Part shown: positions 46,740 through 56,410 of the stretch, piece after piece | Layout of the letters: each line of letters opens with the position of its first letter | Numbering within the stretch: the stretch's first letter is position 1 | Assembly (NCBI GenBank): GCA_016194705.1 | Contig: JACQAZ010000041.1 | Coordinates: 1-64,000, forward strand | Direction of reading: 5' to 3' | Source of the DNA: Elusimicrobiota bacterium | GTDB lineage: Bacteria; Elusimicrobiota; Elusimicrobia; UBA1565; UBA9628 | Length of the DNA stretch: 64,000 bases | The notes under the pieces: model-generated | The model's database searches: none | Seen by the model: only the letters and a program-made list of their open reading frames with translations | Told to the model about the DNA's origin: nothing | Translations under genes and position numbers: made by a program

Positions 46740-48818
46740 ATGATCCGGCGACTCCAGGGGCATGGCCCGATCGCGGGCGTCTTGGCGATCTCGTGGCTTC
46801 TCAGGGCGGTCCTCGCCCTGCGCGGCGGCCAGTTCTACTGGCCCGACGAATGGCGCTACCTGATGGGCTGGAAATTGGCCAATTTCATTTCTTCGGGTCG
46901 CGGCGGCCTGGCGAGCGTGATGGGCAGCGGCGAGAACACGCTGTTTGCCGTCGGCGGCGAGCACCCGCTCTTCGCGCTGGTCGCCTACCCTCCGGCCTGC
47001 CTTCAGTTCGCGCTGTTCCGCGTCTTCGGCGTCGAGACCGCCGCGAGCCTTTGGATTGCGGCGCTCTACTTTACGCTCGCCTCGACGGCCTGCATCGCCT
47101 TGACCTACGCGATCGCCCTGCGCGCCGGCTCCGGCCGCGGCGAGGCGCTGGCCGCGGCCGGGCTCATGGCCTGTTCGGCCAGCATGTTTTATTATGCGCG
47201 CCATCTGCTTCCATACGACACCGCTCTGGCTTTCGCCCTGCTGGCCCTCTGGCTCGGGCTCAAGGAGAGCCCGACAGCGGCCTGGTCGGCGCTCTGCGGC
47301 TTCATCGCCTCCCTGGCGTTCATGACCTACAACGGCTACTGGCCGCTGGTCCTGGCCGTGCTGGCGATCCACGCCGTCTGGAGGTCCGCCTCGCGGACGC
47401 GGGCCGCAAGGCGAGCGCTGGCCGCCGGCTTGGGACTGGCCGTCCTGCCCCTGATCTTCCAGCTGGTGAGCGCCGCGCAAGCCCAGCGCTCTCTGTTCGC
47501 CACTCTCTTCGCATTCTCGGCCGCCGACATGCAGGGCGCCACAGCCGAGGGCTATCGGCTGCCGTGGGCGTATTTCTGGCACGCCGAGCACGGGCTGCTG
47601 CTGCTCTGGGCGGCGGGCGCCGCCGCCGCGTTGCGGCCCGGGCCGGGGGAGCGCCCGGAACGCGGCCGGCTCTGGCTCGGCGCGGCCGCCGGGATCTACC
47701 TTCTGCTCGTGCTGGGCTCCAACGGCCTCGGGAGATTCGCCGTCCACGCCCGGCACGCGCGCCAGGTCACGGTCTTTGTCTGCCTGGCCGCGGCCTGCGG
47801 GCTTTCTCGCCTGCGTTGGGACTCGAGGACCCTCAAGGCCTGCGGTTTGGCCGCGCTTCTGGTCCAGACCGGCTCCAACTTCGCGCGGCCCTTGAGCCAG
47901 CGCTTTCCCAACGATTTCACGCGGGAGGTCGTCGCGGACCATGGTCCCGTCGCCGTCGACACGACGGTCACGATCTCTAGCAACAAGCCCCGCGACCCCT
48001 CGGCACGCCTCGTGCTGCTCAACGTCCAGCACCTCTTTCCGCTCGGCCCGGCCAAGCCGGCGCCGGCCGGGGAGGTCCTGCTGCGCGCCGCGCACCCGCT
48101 CGAGTACCTTCCCTACCAATACGAGGGCTTCACGGCGGACGAGCGCGCGGTTCTGCGCGCGGCCGACATCTCGATGCGCCTCCTCGAGGTCCGCCCGCCG
48201 GGAGCCGCGCTTCTCTCTTTCAAGGTCTCGCCCGGAACGGCCCGGCGCTTCGACGCGTCCGCCCCAGGACAGAAGCCTTACCGCCGGATCGGCTTCCCGC
48301 TGATCGCCCTGCTCAGCGACGTCTACGCGCTGTCGTCGTACCGCATCGACGCCGGAAAGCGCGCCATGCGGCGCTTTGATCTGGAGGCCGACTTCCCCGG
48401 CAGCCTGCGGGACGCCCGGCCGGCGCTCCAGTCGGCGCTCCTCAGCGGCCTCGGGCTCAAGGCCCGCCGCGAGACGCGATCCAGGCCCGTCTTCGTGCTC
48501 TCGCGCGGCCCCGGTCCGCTGGGGCTGCCGGCCGCCGCGCCCAGCGAGCCTCCCGAGGCTTGGCGGGGCCCGCTCGACGCCTCGGGCGAGATGACGAGCC
48601 TCAACGCGAAGGCGCAGACTCTGGCGAGCCTCGCGGGCACGCTCGAAGAGTTCCTGCTCGACAAGCCGGTCGTCGACGAGACGGGCGTCGCGGGGACCTA
48701 TGACTTCGACCTGCGCTTCAGGTCCAAGCACGCCGGCGAGCTCGAGGCCGCGCTCGGGCGGGCTGGGCTGAGGCTCGCAATCGCGACGCGTCCCGTCGAG
48801 ATGCTCATCCTCGAATGA
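46740..48818 (+). CDS. Polytopic membrane glycosyltransferase (GT-C/ArnT-like)
   Basis: 692 residues. About ten to twelve helices fill the first 400 residues; the first extracytoplasmic loop holds FYWPDEWRYLMG, the acidic Asp-Glu pair expected of ArnT/PMT-type enzymes, and MFYYARHLLPYDTALAF is the conserved juxtamembrane motif. The C-terminal 290 residues form a soluble extracytoplasmic domain. It probably transfers a sugar from a lipid carrier to an envelope acceptor. Its TGA overlaps the ATG of the next gene, so the two are coupled. Confidence 0.72.
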   Translation: MIRRLQGHGPIAGVLAISWLLRAVLALRGGQFYWPDEWRYLMGWKLANFISSGRGGLASVMGSGENTLFAVGGEHPLFALVAYPPACLQFALFRVFGVETAASLWIAALYFTLASTACIALTYAIALRAGSGRGEALAAAGLMACSASMFYYARHLLPYDTALAFALLALWLGLKESPTAAWSALCGFIASLAFMTYNGYWPLVLAVLAIHAVWRSASRTRAARRALAAGLGLAVLPLIFQLVSAAQAQRSLFATLFAFSAADMQGATAEGYRLPWAYFWHAEHGLLLLWAAGAAAALRPGPGERPERGRLWLGAAAGIYLLLVLGSNGLGRFAVHARHARQVTVFVCLAAACGLSRLRWDSRTLKACGLAALLVQTGSNFARPLSQRFPNDFTREVVADHGPVAVDTTVTISSNKPRDPSARLVLLNVQHLFPLGPAKPAPAGEVLLRAAHPLEYLPYQYEGFTADERAVLRAADISMRLLEVRPPGAALLSFKVSPGTARRFDASAPGQKPYRRIGFPLIALLSDVYALSSYRIDAGKRAMRRFDLEADFPGSLRDARPALQSALLSGLGLKARRETRSRPVFVLSRGPGPLGLPAAAPSEPPEAWRGPLDASGEMTSLNAKAQTLASLAGTLEEFLLDKPVVDETGVAGTYDFDLRFRSKHAGELEAALGRAGLRLAIATRPVEMLILE

Positions 48819-49906
48819 GCCGGAACCGGGTCCTCTTCGCCGCCGCGGCAGCCGGAGCCTTCTCGGCGGCCTTCCACGCGGGCGTCCTGTCGTGGACGGT
48901 CGGCTACAGCGACGTCCTTCATCTCTTCCCCTTGGCTCTGGCGCCGGGCTGACCGTACATCGAGCGCGCCGTCGAGTATCCGGTGCTGACCGGACTGCTC
49001 ATGCGTTTTCTGGGCTGGCTGGGGGGGAACGTCCAGGGCTACTATGTGCTGGCCGCGGCGGCGTTGACGGGGGCGGGCGCGCTGTGCGCGGGGCTGCTCG
49101 CCGAGGAGGCGGCGCCGGCCAAGGTCATTCGCCGCTGGTGCCTCGCGCCGTCGTTCTTGCTCCTGCTGGTCTACAACTGGGACGCCTTCGCGGTCCTCTG
49201 CGCGATCGTGGGCCTGCTCTGCCTCAAGCGCAGGCAGGCGCTGGCCGCCGGGATCGCGCTCGGCCTGGGGTTCTGCTTCAAGCTCTACCCCGGCCTCTAC
49301 CTTCTGCCCGCGCTCGCGGCGTGGAGGAAGGAGGCCCGGCTCTGCGCGCGTCTGCTCCTCGGCTTCGCGGTGACGGCCGTCGCCCTGAACCTGCCCTTCG
49401 CCTTGATCAACTACGACGGCTGGTCGTTCTGCTTTAGATTCAATTTCGCGGCCAACCGCCTGCCCAATCCCGACACGATCTGGTCCGTCCTGCGCTTCAT
49501 TTTTTCGTGGCCCCAGGGCGCGGCCGCGGGGAAGGCTTCGACGGCGCTGTTCCTGCTCCTGCTCGGCTGGACGCTCTGGCGCGGCAGGGGACGCAGCGCG
49601 GTCTCTCAATGCTACGCCGCGACGCTGGCGCTGCTGCTGAGCGCGAAGTTTTTCTCGCCGCAGTACGCGCTGTGGCTGCTGCCCTTCTTCGCCCTCGAGG
49701 ACGCTCCTCGGCTTTGGTCCTACGGCTTCGAGCTCGCCAACCTCGGAGCGCTCTTCGCGGTCCTGCAATACCTGCTCGCCGGCCAGGCCAAGACTTGGTA
49801 CGAGGCCTGCGCCTTTTTCGTCGTCGCGCGCCACGCGTGCCTGGCGGCCTTGCTCATTGCGGCACTGGGGCGGTCTTACGGATCAAGGCCTGGATCTGGG
49901 ACTTGA
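48815..49906 (+). pseudogene. DUF2029/mannosyltransferase-like membrane protein with in-frame TGA
   Basis: The frame from the ATG at 48815 (overlapping the previous TGA) runs to 49906, but codon 46 is TGA (48950-48952). Upstream is a signal-anchor helix and downstream PYIERAVEYPVLTGLLM, the PYxxxxxEYP motif of DUF2029-type glycosyltransferases, where a Trp (TGG) before PY would be natural. Reading through gives 363 residues with about nine helices, a normal length. TGA is used as a real stop by many neighbours, so this is a nonsense mutation or a base-call error, not a recoded genome. The 3' end overlaps the convergent gene. Confidence 0.8.
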
Positions 49907-50771
49907 AGAACTTCTTGAGCTTGGCGTAATTGGCCGGGTCGCCCATGACGCCGCGCAGTCGCTCGAAGCGTTCGAGATCGACGCGCGAGGTCTGATCCGC
50001 CTCCGAGTCATCGAGAAGGCGCTGCTCGCGGGCGCGCGCGGCGGGATCCTTGAGCTCGGTGATCAGCTTCTGAGCCTTGACGACCATCGCGCGCGTCTCG
50101 CGCCGCTCCTTGACTGAGGCATCGACGCGGGCCAGGAACTCGGCGTGCGTGAGGTCGAGCACCGACGGGGTGATAGGATAGAGCGGCTCGACGAGCTGCT
50201 TGAGCGCGGTCGGATTTTTCTTCCAGGCGCCGAGCAGCGCGCTGTCGGAGCCGTCGATCCGCAGCGACAGCCGGCCGAGCCAGAAATCGGGATTTTTTTG
50301 GATGGCCTCCTCGAGCACGCGCACGGTGTCGACGAAGCTGATCATCTCGTCCTCGAGGCTCGGCATGTCGAAGGAGAAGCCGAGCTGGCGGCGGATCTTC
50401 TCGTGGGTGATCGCGTGGCGGATCTCGTGGCCCAAGGTCGGCAGCAGCTTCCAAGCCAGGATTTTGGGGACCTCGGCGTCCTCGACAGAGCGGTAGTAGA
50501 GCTCGCGGCGGCCCTTGTCGAGGATGTCCTCGTTGATGTACATCTTCTTGTCGGCGTCGCGGTAGAGGCCGACGGCCTGGGCCGGAATCTTGGCCGTCGA
50601 GGTGCTGATCTGGAGGTCGATGCCGTGCTTCAGAACGAAGCTCAGGTGCTCCTTGGTCGAATCGAGCTGGCCCAGCGCCGAGACGCACTCGCGGTAGAAG
50701 GCCTTGCGGAAGGACGCCTCCTCCTGGGCCCGGGCGGGGGTCAGCGCGAGAATGAGGACCAGGGCCCTCAC
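49854..50771 (-). CDS. Secreted HExxH putative zinc peptidase
   Basis: 305 residues from a GTG. Signal peptide VLILALTPARAQ (about residues 3-15). The zincin motif GHEIRHAITHEK (about residues 112-123) gives the two His ligands and Glu; an acidic helix EDEMISFVDT downstream could supply the third ligand. The remaining C-terminal half is helical and charged. The substrate is unknown. The GTG overlaps the stop of the WD40 gene, so these envelope proteins are co-translated; the upstream order is zinc ribbon, WD40, peptidase. Confidence 0.7.
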   Translation of the reverse strand: MRALVLILALTPARAQEEASFRKAFYRECVSALGQLDSTKEHLSFVLKHGIDLQISTSTAKIPAQAVGLYRDADKKMYINEDILDKGRRELYYRSVEDAEVPKILAWKLLPTLGHEIRHAITHEKIRRQLGFSFDMPSLEDEMISFVDTVRVLEEAIQKNPDFWLGRLSLRIDGSDSALLGAWKKNPTALKQLVEPLYPITPSVLDLTHAEFLARVDASVKERRETRAMVVKAQKLITELKDPAARAREQRLLDDSEADQTSRVDLERFERLRGVMGDPANYAKLKKFFKSQIQALIRKTAPVPQ

Positions 50772-52777
50772 GGCGGCTCCCCCAGCAGGAGCTTGCCCAG
50801 CAGGCCCGGCACCACGCTCGGGCCCGCGACCTTCGAGAAGGGCAGCGACTTGAGGCCGTCGGTCCAGCGCGCGGCTTCGGGAGCCGCGTCGATGCGGCCG
50901 TCGGGCGTCGTCAGGAGCCAGCCCTTCTCGCTCAGACGCAGGAGGCCCAGTTCTTTTCCCGTGGCCAGAGACACCACGCTCAAGCCCTCCTCGCGCCGCG
51001 CGAGCGCGTAGCGCCAGCCGGGGTCGACGGCTTCGGGCCAATCGAGCGAGGCGCCTTCGGGGATCGAGAAGGCGTTCTTCTTGCGTCCGGTCAGGAGGTC
51101 CCATTCCCAGGCTGAAGCGCCCGCCAGCACGAGAAGGCTGTCTCCGCCCGGGCCGAAGGCCAGCGGCGTGATGGCCTGCTCGGTCTGCCAGCCCTTCATC
51201 TCCTCGCCGTCGCTCATGGCGCGGATCGAGAGGACGTAGCGCCCGGAGCCGCCGCGCCCTCGGGACGAGGCGGCTCCGGCCGCGAGGTAGCGGCCGTCGC
51301 GGCTGAGCACGAGGTCCGGCATGGAGGCGCCCTCGAACTTGAAGCGCGCGATGCGCCGTCCGCCCTCGAGGTCCCAGAGCTCGACGGCGCCGTCCGGGCC
51401 CCTCGTCACGAGACGGCGCCCCTCCAACCCCACGCCGAGCCAGCCCGCGCGCTCGGTGCGGCCGCCGAGCAAAGTCTTCTCGGAAGCGGCCGGGATCTCC
51501 CAGGCCTGCAGGCTCTCCTCGCGCGCCGTCACGAGAAAGCGCCCTCCCGGGTCCAAGGCCAGGGCGTGGGCCTTGATCAGGCTCCAACCCTTGCCCGCGT
51601 CCGCGTCGCCCTCGAGGCCGCGCAGCTCGACCTCCTCCCGATCGCGGATCGAGGCCAGCCACCGGCCGTCGCGGCTGACCGCGAAATGCGCGGCGGTCTC
51701 CCAGTCTCCGGTCGAGCGGCTGACCGGGCGGCCCGCTTCGATGTCCCAGAGCTCGGCCTTCTGCGGGTCGACGGTCACCAGGCGCCTGCCGTTGGACACG
51801 ACAGCGGCGTAGAGCACCGGCAGGCCGGCGCCCCCGAAGCTGCGCAGCGAGCGGCCGGAAGCGATGTCCCACAGGCGGGCCGTGTGGTCCTCGCTCCCGG
51901 TGACGGCGAGCCGCCCGTCGGCGCTGAGCGCCATGGCGTTGACCGAATCGAGATGCCCGATCAGCGAGCCGGAGGGCTTTCCGGAGCCGGACTCCCAGAA
52001 CCGCGCCGTGTTGGTCCCTCCGCAGCTGGCGAGCCCGCGGCCGCCTGGGACGAAGGCCACCGCGCGGCCTGCGTTGCCCTTGAAGGAGAGCGTGTCCCGG
52101 CCGCTGGCGACTTCCCAGAGGCGCACCGAATCCTGGCTCCCGCTCGCCAATGACCGACCGTCGGGGCTGAAGGCCAGCGAGGTCCACGGACCTGGACCCG
52201 CGAGTTCCTGCACGAGCTGTCCGGTGTCTAGAGCCCAGACCCAGATCTGTTCGCCTCCCGCGGCGTAGGCCAGCCGTCTTCCGTCGCGCGAGAGCGCCGT
52301 GGCCGAGACTCGCGAGGTCGCGGGGCCGAATGTTCTGATCTTGCGGCCCGAAGCCGCGTCCCAAAGCTTGACCGCGCCGTCGTCGCCGGCCGTGAGCACC
52401 GAGCCGCCGTCGGGCGTGAAATCGACGGCGGTTAGGAATTCGCCGGGCACGCCGAACTTGCGCGCGAGCCGGCCCGTCGCGGTCTCCCAGAGCTTGGCCG
52501 TGCCCGCGCCGCCCGTGAGGAGGGTCTTGCCGTCGGGGCTGAAGGCCACCGCGGTCACGCCGAGCGGCTCGGCCTTGAGCTCGCGCAGCTTGTGGCCGGT
52601 CCCGGCTTCCCAGAGTATCGCCGTGCCGTCGCGGCTGCCGGTGGCAAGCCACCTGGAGTCGCGCGAAAGCGCGACCGCGACCACCGGAAGGGAGTGTCCC
52701 GTTTGGATCACGAGCTCCGGCGCGCCGGCGCGCAGAACGGACGGCAGCAGGACGGTGAGCAGAAGGCTCACCCGCAT
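50768..52777 (-). CDS. Secreted WD40-repeat protein
   Basis: 669 residues with a signal peptide (LLLTVLLPSVLRAGA) and about twelve WD40-type repeats of the form VAFSPDGKTLLTGG...KLWETATG, giving two beta propellers (roughly residues 25-330 and 340-640). The C-terminal stretch LLTTPDGRIDAAPEAARW resembles the domain that often follows WD40 arrays beside caspase-like modules, but no peptidase is present. It probably scaffolds other exported proteins, for instance the adjacent peptidase. It overlaps the gene before (10 nt) and after (4 nt). Confidence 0.85.
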   Translation of the reverse strand: MRVSLLLTVLLPSVLRAGAPELVIQTGHSLPVVAVALSRDSRWLATGSRDGTAILWEAGTGHKLRELKAEPLGVTAVAFSPDGKTLLTGGAGTAKLWETATGRLARKFGVPGEFLTAVDFTPDGGSVLTAGDDGAVKLWDAASGRKIRTFGPATSRVSATALSRDGRRLAYAAGGEQIWVWALDTGQLVQELAGPGPWTSLAFSPDGRSLASGSQDSVRLWEVASGRDTLSFKGNAGRAVAFVPGGRGLASCGGTNTARFWESGSGKPSGSLIGHLDSVNAMALSADGRLAVTGSEDHTARLWDIASGRSLRSFGGAGLPVLYAAVVSNGRRLVTVDPQKAELWDIEAGRPVSRSTGDWETAAHFAVSRDGRWLASIRDREEVELRGLEGDADAGKGWSLIKAHALALDPGGRFLVTAREESLQAWEIPAASEKTLLGGRTERAGWLGVGLEGRRLVTRGPDGAVELWDLEGGRRIARFKFEGASMPDLVLSRDGRYLAAGAASSRGRGGSGRYVLSIRAMSDGEEMKGWQTEQAITPLAFGPGGDSLLVLAGASAWEWDLLTGRKKNAFSIPEGASLDWPEAVDPGWRYALARREEGLSVVSLATGKELGLLRLSEKGWLLTTPDGRIDAAPEAARWTDGLKSLPFSKVAGPSVVPGLLGKLLLGEPP

Positions 52778-53247
52778 GAGGGCGAGGAGAGGGCCCAGAA
52801 GAGCACGATGGCCGCGATCAGCGCCCCGATCAACGAAAAGCCCACGGCCACGCTGCGCGCGTCGTCGGCCTTGAACTTTTTCAGGTGCTCGTCGAAGACC
52901 CCGAGAGCGCGGCGGATATCGTCGTCTTGGGGCATGAGTTTGAGTTTGGTGATGATGGCGTCGAGCCGTTGGCACGACGTCTGAGCCGCGCCGTACCCCG
53001 CCCCGTGGATGAAGGGCAGCAACCGCACCCCCGCGTCGATGAGCACGGGCTCGCACGACGGGAGGAAGCCGCTCAAAAGCAGTCTCTCGCGCGCGGGCGC
53101 GTCGGCCTCCGCCAGGTGACGATGGTACTCTTCGAGGGCCTTTGTCTCGGAGGCGACGTCGCAGACCAAGGAAGACGGCGCCCCGCAGAACCGGCAGACG
53201 AACCCTTCCAGCGGACCGCCGCATTTCGGGCATTTGGCGTCGGCCAT
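52768..53247 (-). CDS. Zinc-ribbon protein with C-terminal membrane anchor
   Basis: 159 residues: an N-terminal CPKCGG/CRFCGA zinc ribbon, a helical charged middle region, and one C-terminal helix (AVGFSLIGALIAAIVLFWAL). The topology is the same as the triple-ribbon protein at 14092. It lies between the deaminase gene (stop 2 nt from its start) and the WD40 gene (overlap), so this is a four-gene operon. Function unknown. Confidence 0.72.
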   Translation of the reverse strand: MADAKCPKCGGPLEGFVCRFCGAPSSLVCDVASETKALEEYHRHLAEADAPARERLLLSGFLPSCEPVLIDAGVRLLPFIHGAGYGAAQTSCQRLDAIITKLKLMPQDDDIRRALGVFDEHLKKFKADDARSVAVGFSLIGALIAAIVLFWALSSPSCG

Positions 53248-53248
53248 G

Positions 53249-54265
53249 TCAGCTCCTCGAGAGTCCGTCGATTTCGCGCGCGAATCCTGCTTTTTCGGGG
53301 GCGGACAGGAAGCTCGCCTCGAACGAGTTTTTGGCCAACTGGGCCAACTCCTCTTCGCCGAGCTTCAGGGCTTTCTGCGTCTCGACGTAGTTGTCCAGCG
53401 CGTAGCCGCCGAAGTAGGCCGGGTCGTCGGAGTTGACCGTGACGCGGAGTCCTTGCGCCAGCAGGGACTTGATGTTGTGGTCCTTTAGCGATTTGAAGAC
53501 GCGCAGCTTGACGTTGGACAGCGGGCACATCGTCAGAGGAATCTGCTCGGCGGCCAGGCGCTTGACGAGCTCGGCGTCCTCGGCGCAGCGCACGCCGTGG
53601 TCGATCCGGGAGACCTTGAGCAAGTCGAGGGCCTGGCGGATATAGTCGGCCGGGCCCTCCTCCCCGGCGTGCGCGACGGCTTTCAAACCAGCGGCGCGGG
53701 CCTTCGCGTAGACCTTCGTGAAAAGTCCGGGAGGCCGGTTCTTTTCGGAGGAGTCCAGGCCCACGGCCTCGAAATGCTCCTGGAACGGCAGCGCCTCCTC
53801 CAAGGTCTTCATGGCCTCCTCGGGGCTCAGGTGCCTCAGAAAGCAGAGGATGAGTTTCGTCGTGACGCCGAGCTTGGACCGGGCGTCGCGGCATGCAGCA
53901 TGGAGTCCTTCAATGACAGTTTGGAAATCCACGCCGCGCGCCGTGTGGGTCTGCGGGTCGAAGAAGATCTCCGCGTGACGGACGTTCTGTTGCGAAGCCC
54001 GTTCCAGATAAGCCCATGCCAGGTCATAGAAATCCCGCTCGACTTTGAGGACGCCCGCGCTTTCGTAGTAGATGTCGAGGAAGGATTGAAGGCCGCTGAA
54101 GGCGTAGGCCTTGCGCACCTCGTCCGCGTTCTTGAAGCGCAGCTTGACCTTGTTGCGCCGCCCGATCTCGAACATGAGCTCGGGCTCGAGCGTGCCCTCG
54201 ATGTGAAGGTGGAGCTCCGCCTTGGGCAGGGCGCGGATGAAGGTGCCGAGGTCGCGTGCGGCCAT
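53249..54265 (-). CDS. Adenosine/adenine deaminase family protein
   Basis: A 338-residue amidohydrolase-fold deaminase. Metal ligands in [14 protein letters not shown] (about residues 14-27), HAGEEG (catalytic His/Glu, about 193-198), RIDHGVR and [10 protein letters not shown] (Asp pair). [17 protein letters not shown] and DPAYFGGY are typical of the adenine deaminase (Aah1-like) branch, so adenine to hypoxanthine is more likely than adenosine deamination. The ATG at 54265 is preceded by AGGAG. The promoter overlaps back to back with that of the gene at 54291. A purine permease remnant is at 18814. Confidence 0.88.
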   Translation of the reverse strand: MAARDLGTFIRALPKAELHLHIEGTLEPELMFEIGRRNKVKLRFKNADEVRKAYAFSGLQSFLDIYYESAGVLKVERDFYDLAWAYLERASQQNVRHAEIFFDPQTHTARGVDFQTVIEGLHAACRDARSKLGVTTKLILCFLRHLSPEEAMKTLEEALPFQEHFEAVGLDSSEKNRPPGLFTKVYAKARAAGLKAVAHAGEEGPADYIRQALDLLKVSRIDHGVRCAEDAELVKRLAAEQIPLTMCPLSNVKLRVFKSLKDHNIKSLLAQGLRVTVNSDDPAYFGGYALDNYVETQKALKLGEEELAQLAKNSFEASFLSAPEKAGFAREIDGLSRS

Positions 54266-54278
54266 AGCTCCTATTCTG

Positions 54279-54284
54279 TATAAT
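54279..54284 (+). promoter_or_regulatory. TATAAT -10 box, leaderless; divergent overlap
   Basis: TATAAT ends 6 nt before the ATG at 54291. The same bases read on the minus strand give a TTATAC-type box for the deaminase gene, so the two promoters overlap. Confidence 0.6.
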
Positions 54285-54290
54285 TGGACG

Positions 54291-55148
54291 ATGGAAATCA
54301 AAGAAATCGGGGTCGTGGGGGGAGGCACCATGGGCTCGGGGATCGCCCACGCCTTCGCCCTCTCGGGCCTCGGCGTCACTTTGATGGAGGCGACTCAGGA
54401 GCTGGCCGACAAGGCCCTCGCGTCGATCGCCAAGAACATGGACCGCCAAGCCGCCAAGGGAGCGATCAAGGCGGCCGACAAGGCCGCGGCGCTTTCCCGG
54501 ATCAAGACCGCGTTGGCGCCGGAGGCCCTGGGCGCAGTCCAGCTCGTCGTCGAGGCGGTCCCGGAGAACGCGGACCTGAAGAAGAGCCTGTTCGCCAAAC
54601 TCGACGGCGCGTGCCCTCCCGATGCGGTCCTCGCTTCAAACACGTCGTCCATCCCGATCAAGACCTTGGCCGCGGCGACCAAGCGCCCCGACAAGGTCAT
54701 CGGCATGCACTTCATGAACCCCGTGCCGATCATGAAGCTCGTCGAGATCATCCGTTCTCCGTCGACGTCCGAGGAGACCTACAATGCCGTGCGCGACCTC
54801 ACCTTGAAGCTCGGCAAGGTGCCGGCCTGCTCGCAGGATTTCCCCGGCTTCATCGCCAACCGAATCCTGATGCCGATGCTCAACGAGGCCGTCTTCGCGC
54901 TGAGCGAGGGCCTGGCCACCAAGGAAGACATCGACACCGTCATGAAGCTCGGCATGAACCACCCGATGGGTCCGCTGACCTTGGCCGACTTCATCGGACT
55001 CGACGTGTGCCTGGCGATCATGGAGGTCCTGCACGAGGGCTTCGGGACCGAGAAGTACCGGCCGGCCCCTCTGCTCAAGCAGATGGTCGCAGAGGGCAAG
55101 CTCGGACGCAAATCCGGACGGGGGTTTTATGACTACGGCGGCGCCTGA
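54291..55148 (+). CDS. hbd: 3-hydroxybutyryl-CoA dehydrogenase
   Basis: A 285-residue protein of normal length. NAD-binding [17 protein letters not shown] (residues 7-23), ASNTSSIPI (substrate Ser/Asn), catalytic His in [17 protein letters not shown], the [17 protein letters not shown] hinge and [17 protein letters not shown]. It reversibly oxidises (S)-3-hydroxybutyryl-CoA to acetoacetyl-CoA. It overlaps the acyl-CoA dehydrogenase gene by 20 nt, and with the CoA-transferase at 62 kb it suggests short-chain fatty acid or butyrate-type metabolism. The start is fixed by the leaderless promoter. Confidence 0.93.
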   Translation: MEIKEIGVVGGGTMGSGIAHAFALSGLGVTLMEATQELADKALASIAKNMDRQAAKGAIKAADKAAALSRIKTALAPEALGAVQLVVEAVPENADLKKSLFAKLDGACPPDAVLASNTSSIPIKTLAAATKRPDKVIGMHFMNPVPIMKLVEIIRSPSTSEETYNAVRDLTLKLGKVPACSQDFPGFIANRILMPMLNEAVFALSEGLATKEDIDTVMKLGMNHPMGPLTLADFIGLDVCLAIMEVLHEGFGTEKYRPAPLLKQMVAEGKLGRKSGRGFYDYGGA

Positions 55149-56289
55149 AACGGGGCTCAATGAGATCCAGAAGACCGTGCGCGATTCCGCGCGCGAGTTC
55201 GCCGAGAAGAAGCTCAAGCCCACGGCGCAGAAATTCGACGAGGAGGAGAAGATCCCGGTCGAGCTCTACCGCGAGGCGGCCGAGCTGGGCTTTTTGGGCG
55301 TGATGTTCCCCGAGGAATACGGCGGCCTCGGTCTCGACTACGTGACCTACGCGATCGCGATGGAGGAACTCGCGCGCGGCAACGCGGCGTTTCAAGTGGG
55401 CGTCACCGTGCACAACTCTTTGGTCTGCTCGGGAATCATCAAGTTCGGCACGAAGGAGCAAAAGGACAAGTACCTTCATAAGGCCGCCAAGGGCGAATTG
55501 ATCGGCGCCTACAGCCTCTCCGAGCAGGGCTCGGGGACCGACGCGGGCAGCCTCAAGTGCCGCGCGCAGGATATGGGCGACCATTTCCTGCTCAACGGCA
55601 CGAAGGCCTGGGTCACCAACGCGGGCTTCGCGGATTTCTTCCTCGTCTTCGTCTCGACGGCGCCCGAGCTCAAGAACAAAGGGATCAGCGCTCTTCTCGT
55701 CGACAAGGGACTCCCCGGCTTTACCGTCGGCAAGAAGGAGATGAAGCTCGGCATCAGGGCGTCCGACACTCGCGAGCTGATCTTCCAGAACTGCAAGGTG
55801 CCCAAGGCCGCGTTGCTCGGCAAGCCCAACGAGGGCTTCAAGATCGCGCTGACCCAGCTCGACAACGGGCGCATCTCGATCGCCGCCCAGGCCATCGGCA
55901 TCGCCCAGGCCGCTTTCGAAGAAGCCGTCTCCTACGCCAAGCAGCGCCAGCAGTTCGGCAAGGCGATCGCGGACTTCCAGCTGACCCAGGCCAAGATCGC
56001 GCAGATGGCGATGAACATCGACGCGGCCAGACTTCTGACTTATCGAGCCGCAGCCTTGATGAGCAAGGGCGTCAAGTGCACCAAGGAAGCCTCGATGGCC
56101 AAGCTCTTCTCGTCGCAGATGTGCAACAAGGTCTGCTTCGACGCCCTGCAGATCCACGGGGGCAACGGCTTCGTCAGAGAGTTCCCCGTCGAACGCTACT
56201 ACCGCGATGCCCGGATCACAGAGATCTACGAGGGCACGACCGAAGTCCAGCACCTCATCATCGCCCGCGAAGTCCTCAGCGCGGGCTGA
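55129..56289 (+). CDS. Acyl-CoA dehydrogenase (short-chain type)
   Basis: 386 residues. Family signatures are GAYSLSEQGSGTDAGSLKC (FAD/substrate), WVTNAGFADFFLVF, the QLTQAKIAQM helix and QIHGGNGFVREFPVERYYRDARITEIYEGTTEVQ, with catalytic Glu in YEGTTE as in butyryl-CoA dehydrogenases. It introduces the 2,3-double bond using FAD, with electrons passed to ETF. No etfAB genes are in the window. It is translationally coupled to hbd and ends ahead of palindrome copy B. Confidence 0.92.
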   Translation: MTTAAPETGLNEIQKTVRDSAREFAEKKLKPTAQKFDEEEKIPVELYREAAELGFLGVMFPEEYGGLGLDYVTYAIAMEELARGNAAFQVGVTVHNSLVCSGIIKFGTKEQKDKYLHKAAKGELIGAYSLSEQGSGTDAGSLKCRAQDMGDHFLLNGTKAWVTNAGFADFFLVFVSTAPELKNKGISALLVDKGLPGFTVGKKEMKLGIRASDTRELIFQNCKVPKAALLGKPNEGFKIALTQLDNGRISIAAQAIGIAQAAFEEAVSYAKQRQQFGKAIADFQLTQAKIAQMAMNIDAARLLTYRAAALMSKGVKCTKEASMAKLFSSQMCNKVCFDALQIHGGNGFVREFPVERYYRDARITEIYEGTTEVQHLIIAREVLSAG

Positions 56290-56337
56290 GCGCCTCCGAC
56301 CCTTCGCGCGCTCGGGTCGGGGATGAGTCCGGCTGGG

Positions 56338-56379
56338 ATTGTCAGTTTTTTCAGCCATATGGCTGAAAAAATGGACAAT
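56338..56379. repeat. 42-bp palindrome, copy B
   Basis: The same design as copy A at 43213: ATTGTC...AGCCATATGGCT...GACAAT with T/A tracts between, two arm mismatches, and the same flanks (GCTGGG before, GTT after). Again it lies exactly between convergent genes. Confidence 0.75.
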
Positions 56380-56410
56380 GTTCGGGGGGTGGTCCACGGC
56401 CCCCGACGCC

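Noticed and set aside
48950..48952. UGA recoding or selenocysteine
   Set aside because: Many genes here end in TGA, no SECIS-like hairpin is evident, and the protein family has no selenocysteine.
49854..52652. A 932-residue minus-strand ORF
   Set aside because: Its first two thirds are an out-of-frame shadow of the WD40 gene; only the part from the GTG at 50771 is a real gene.
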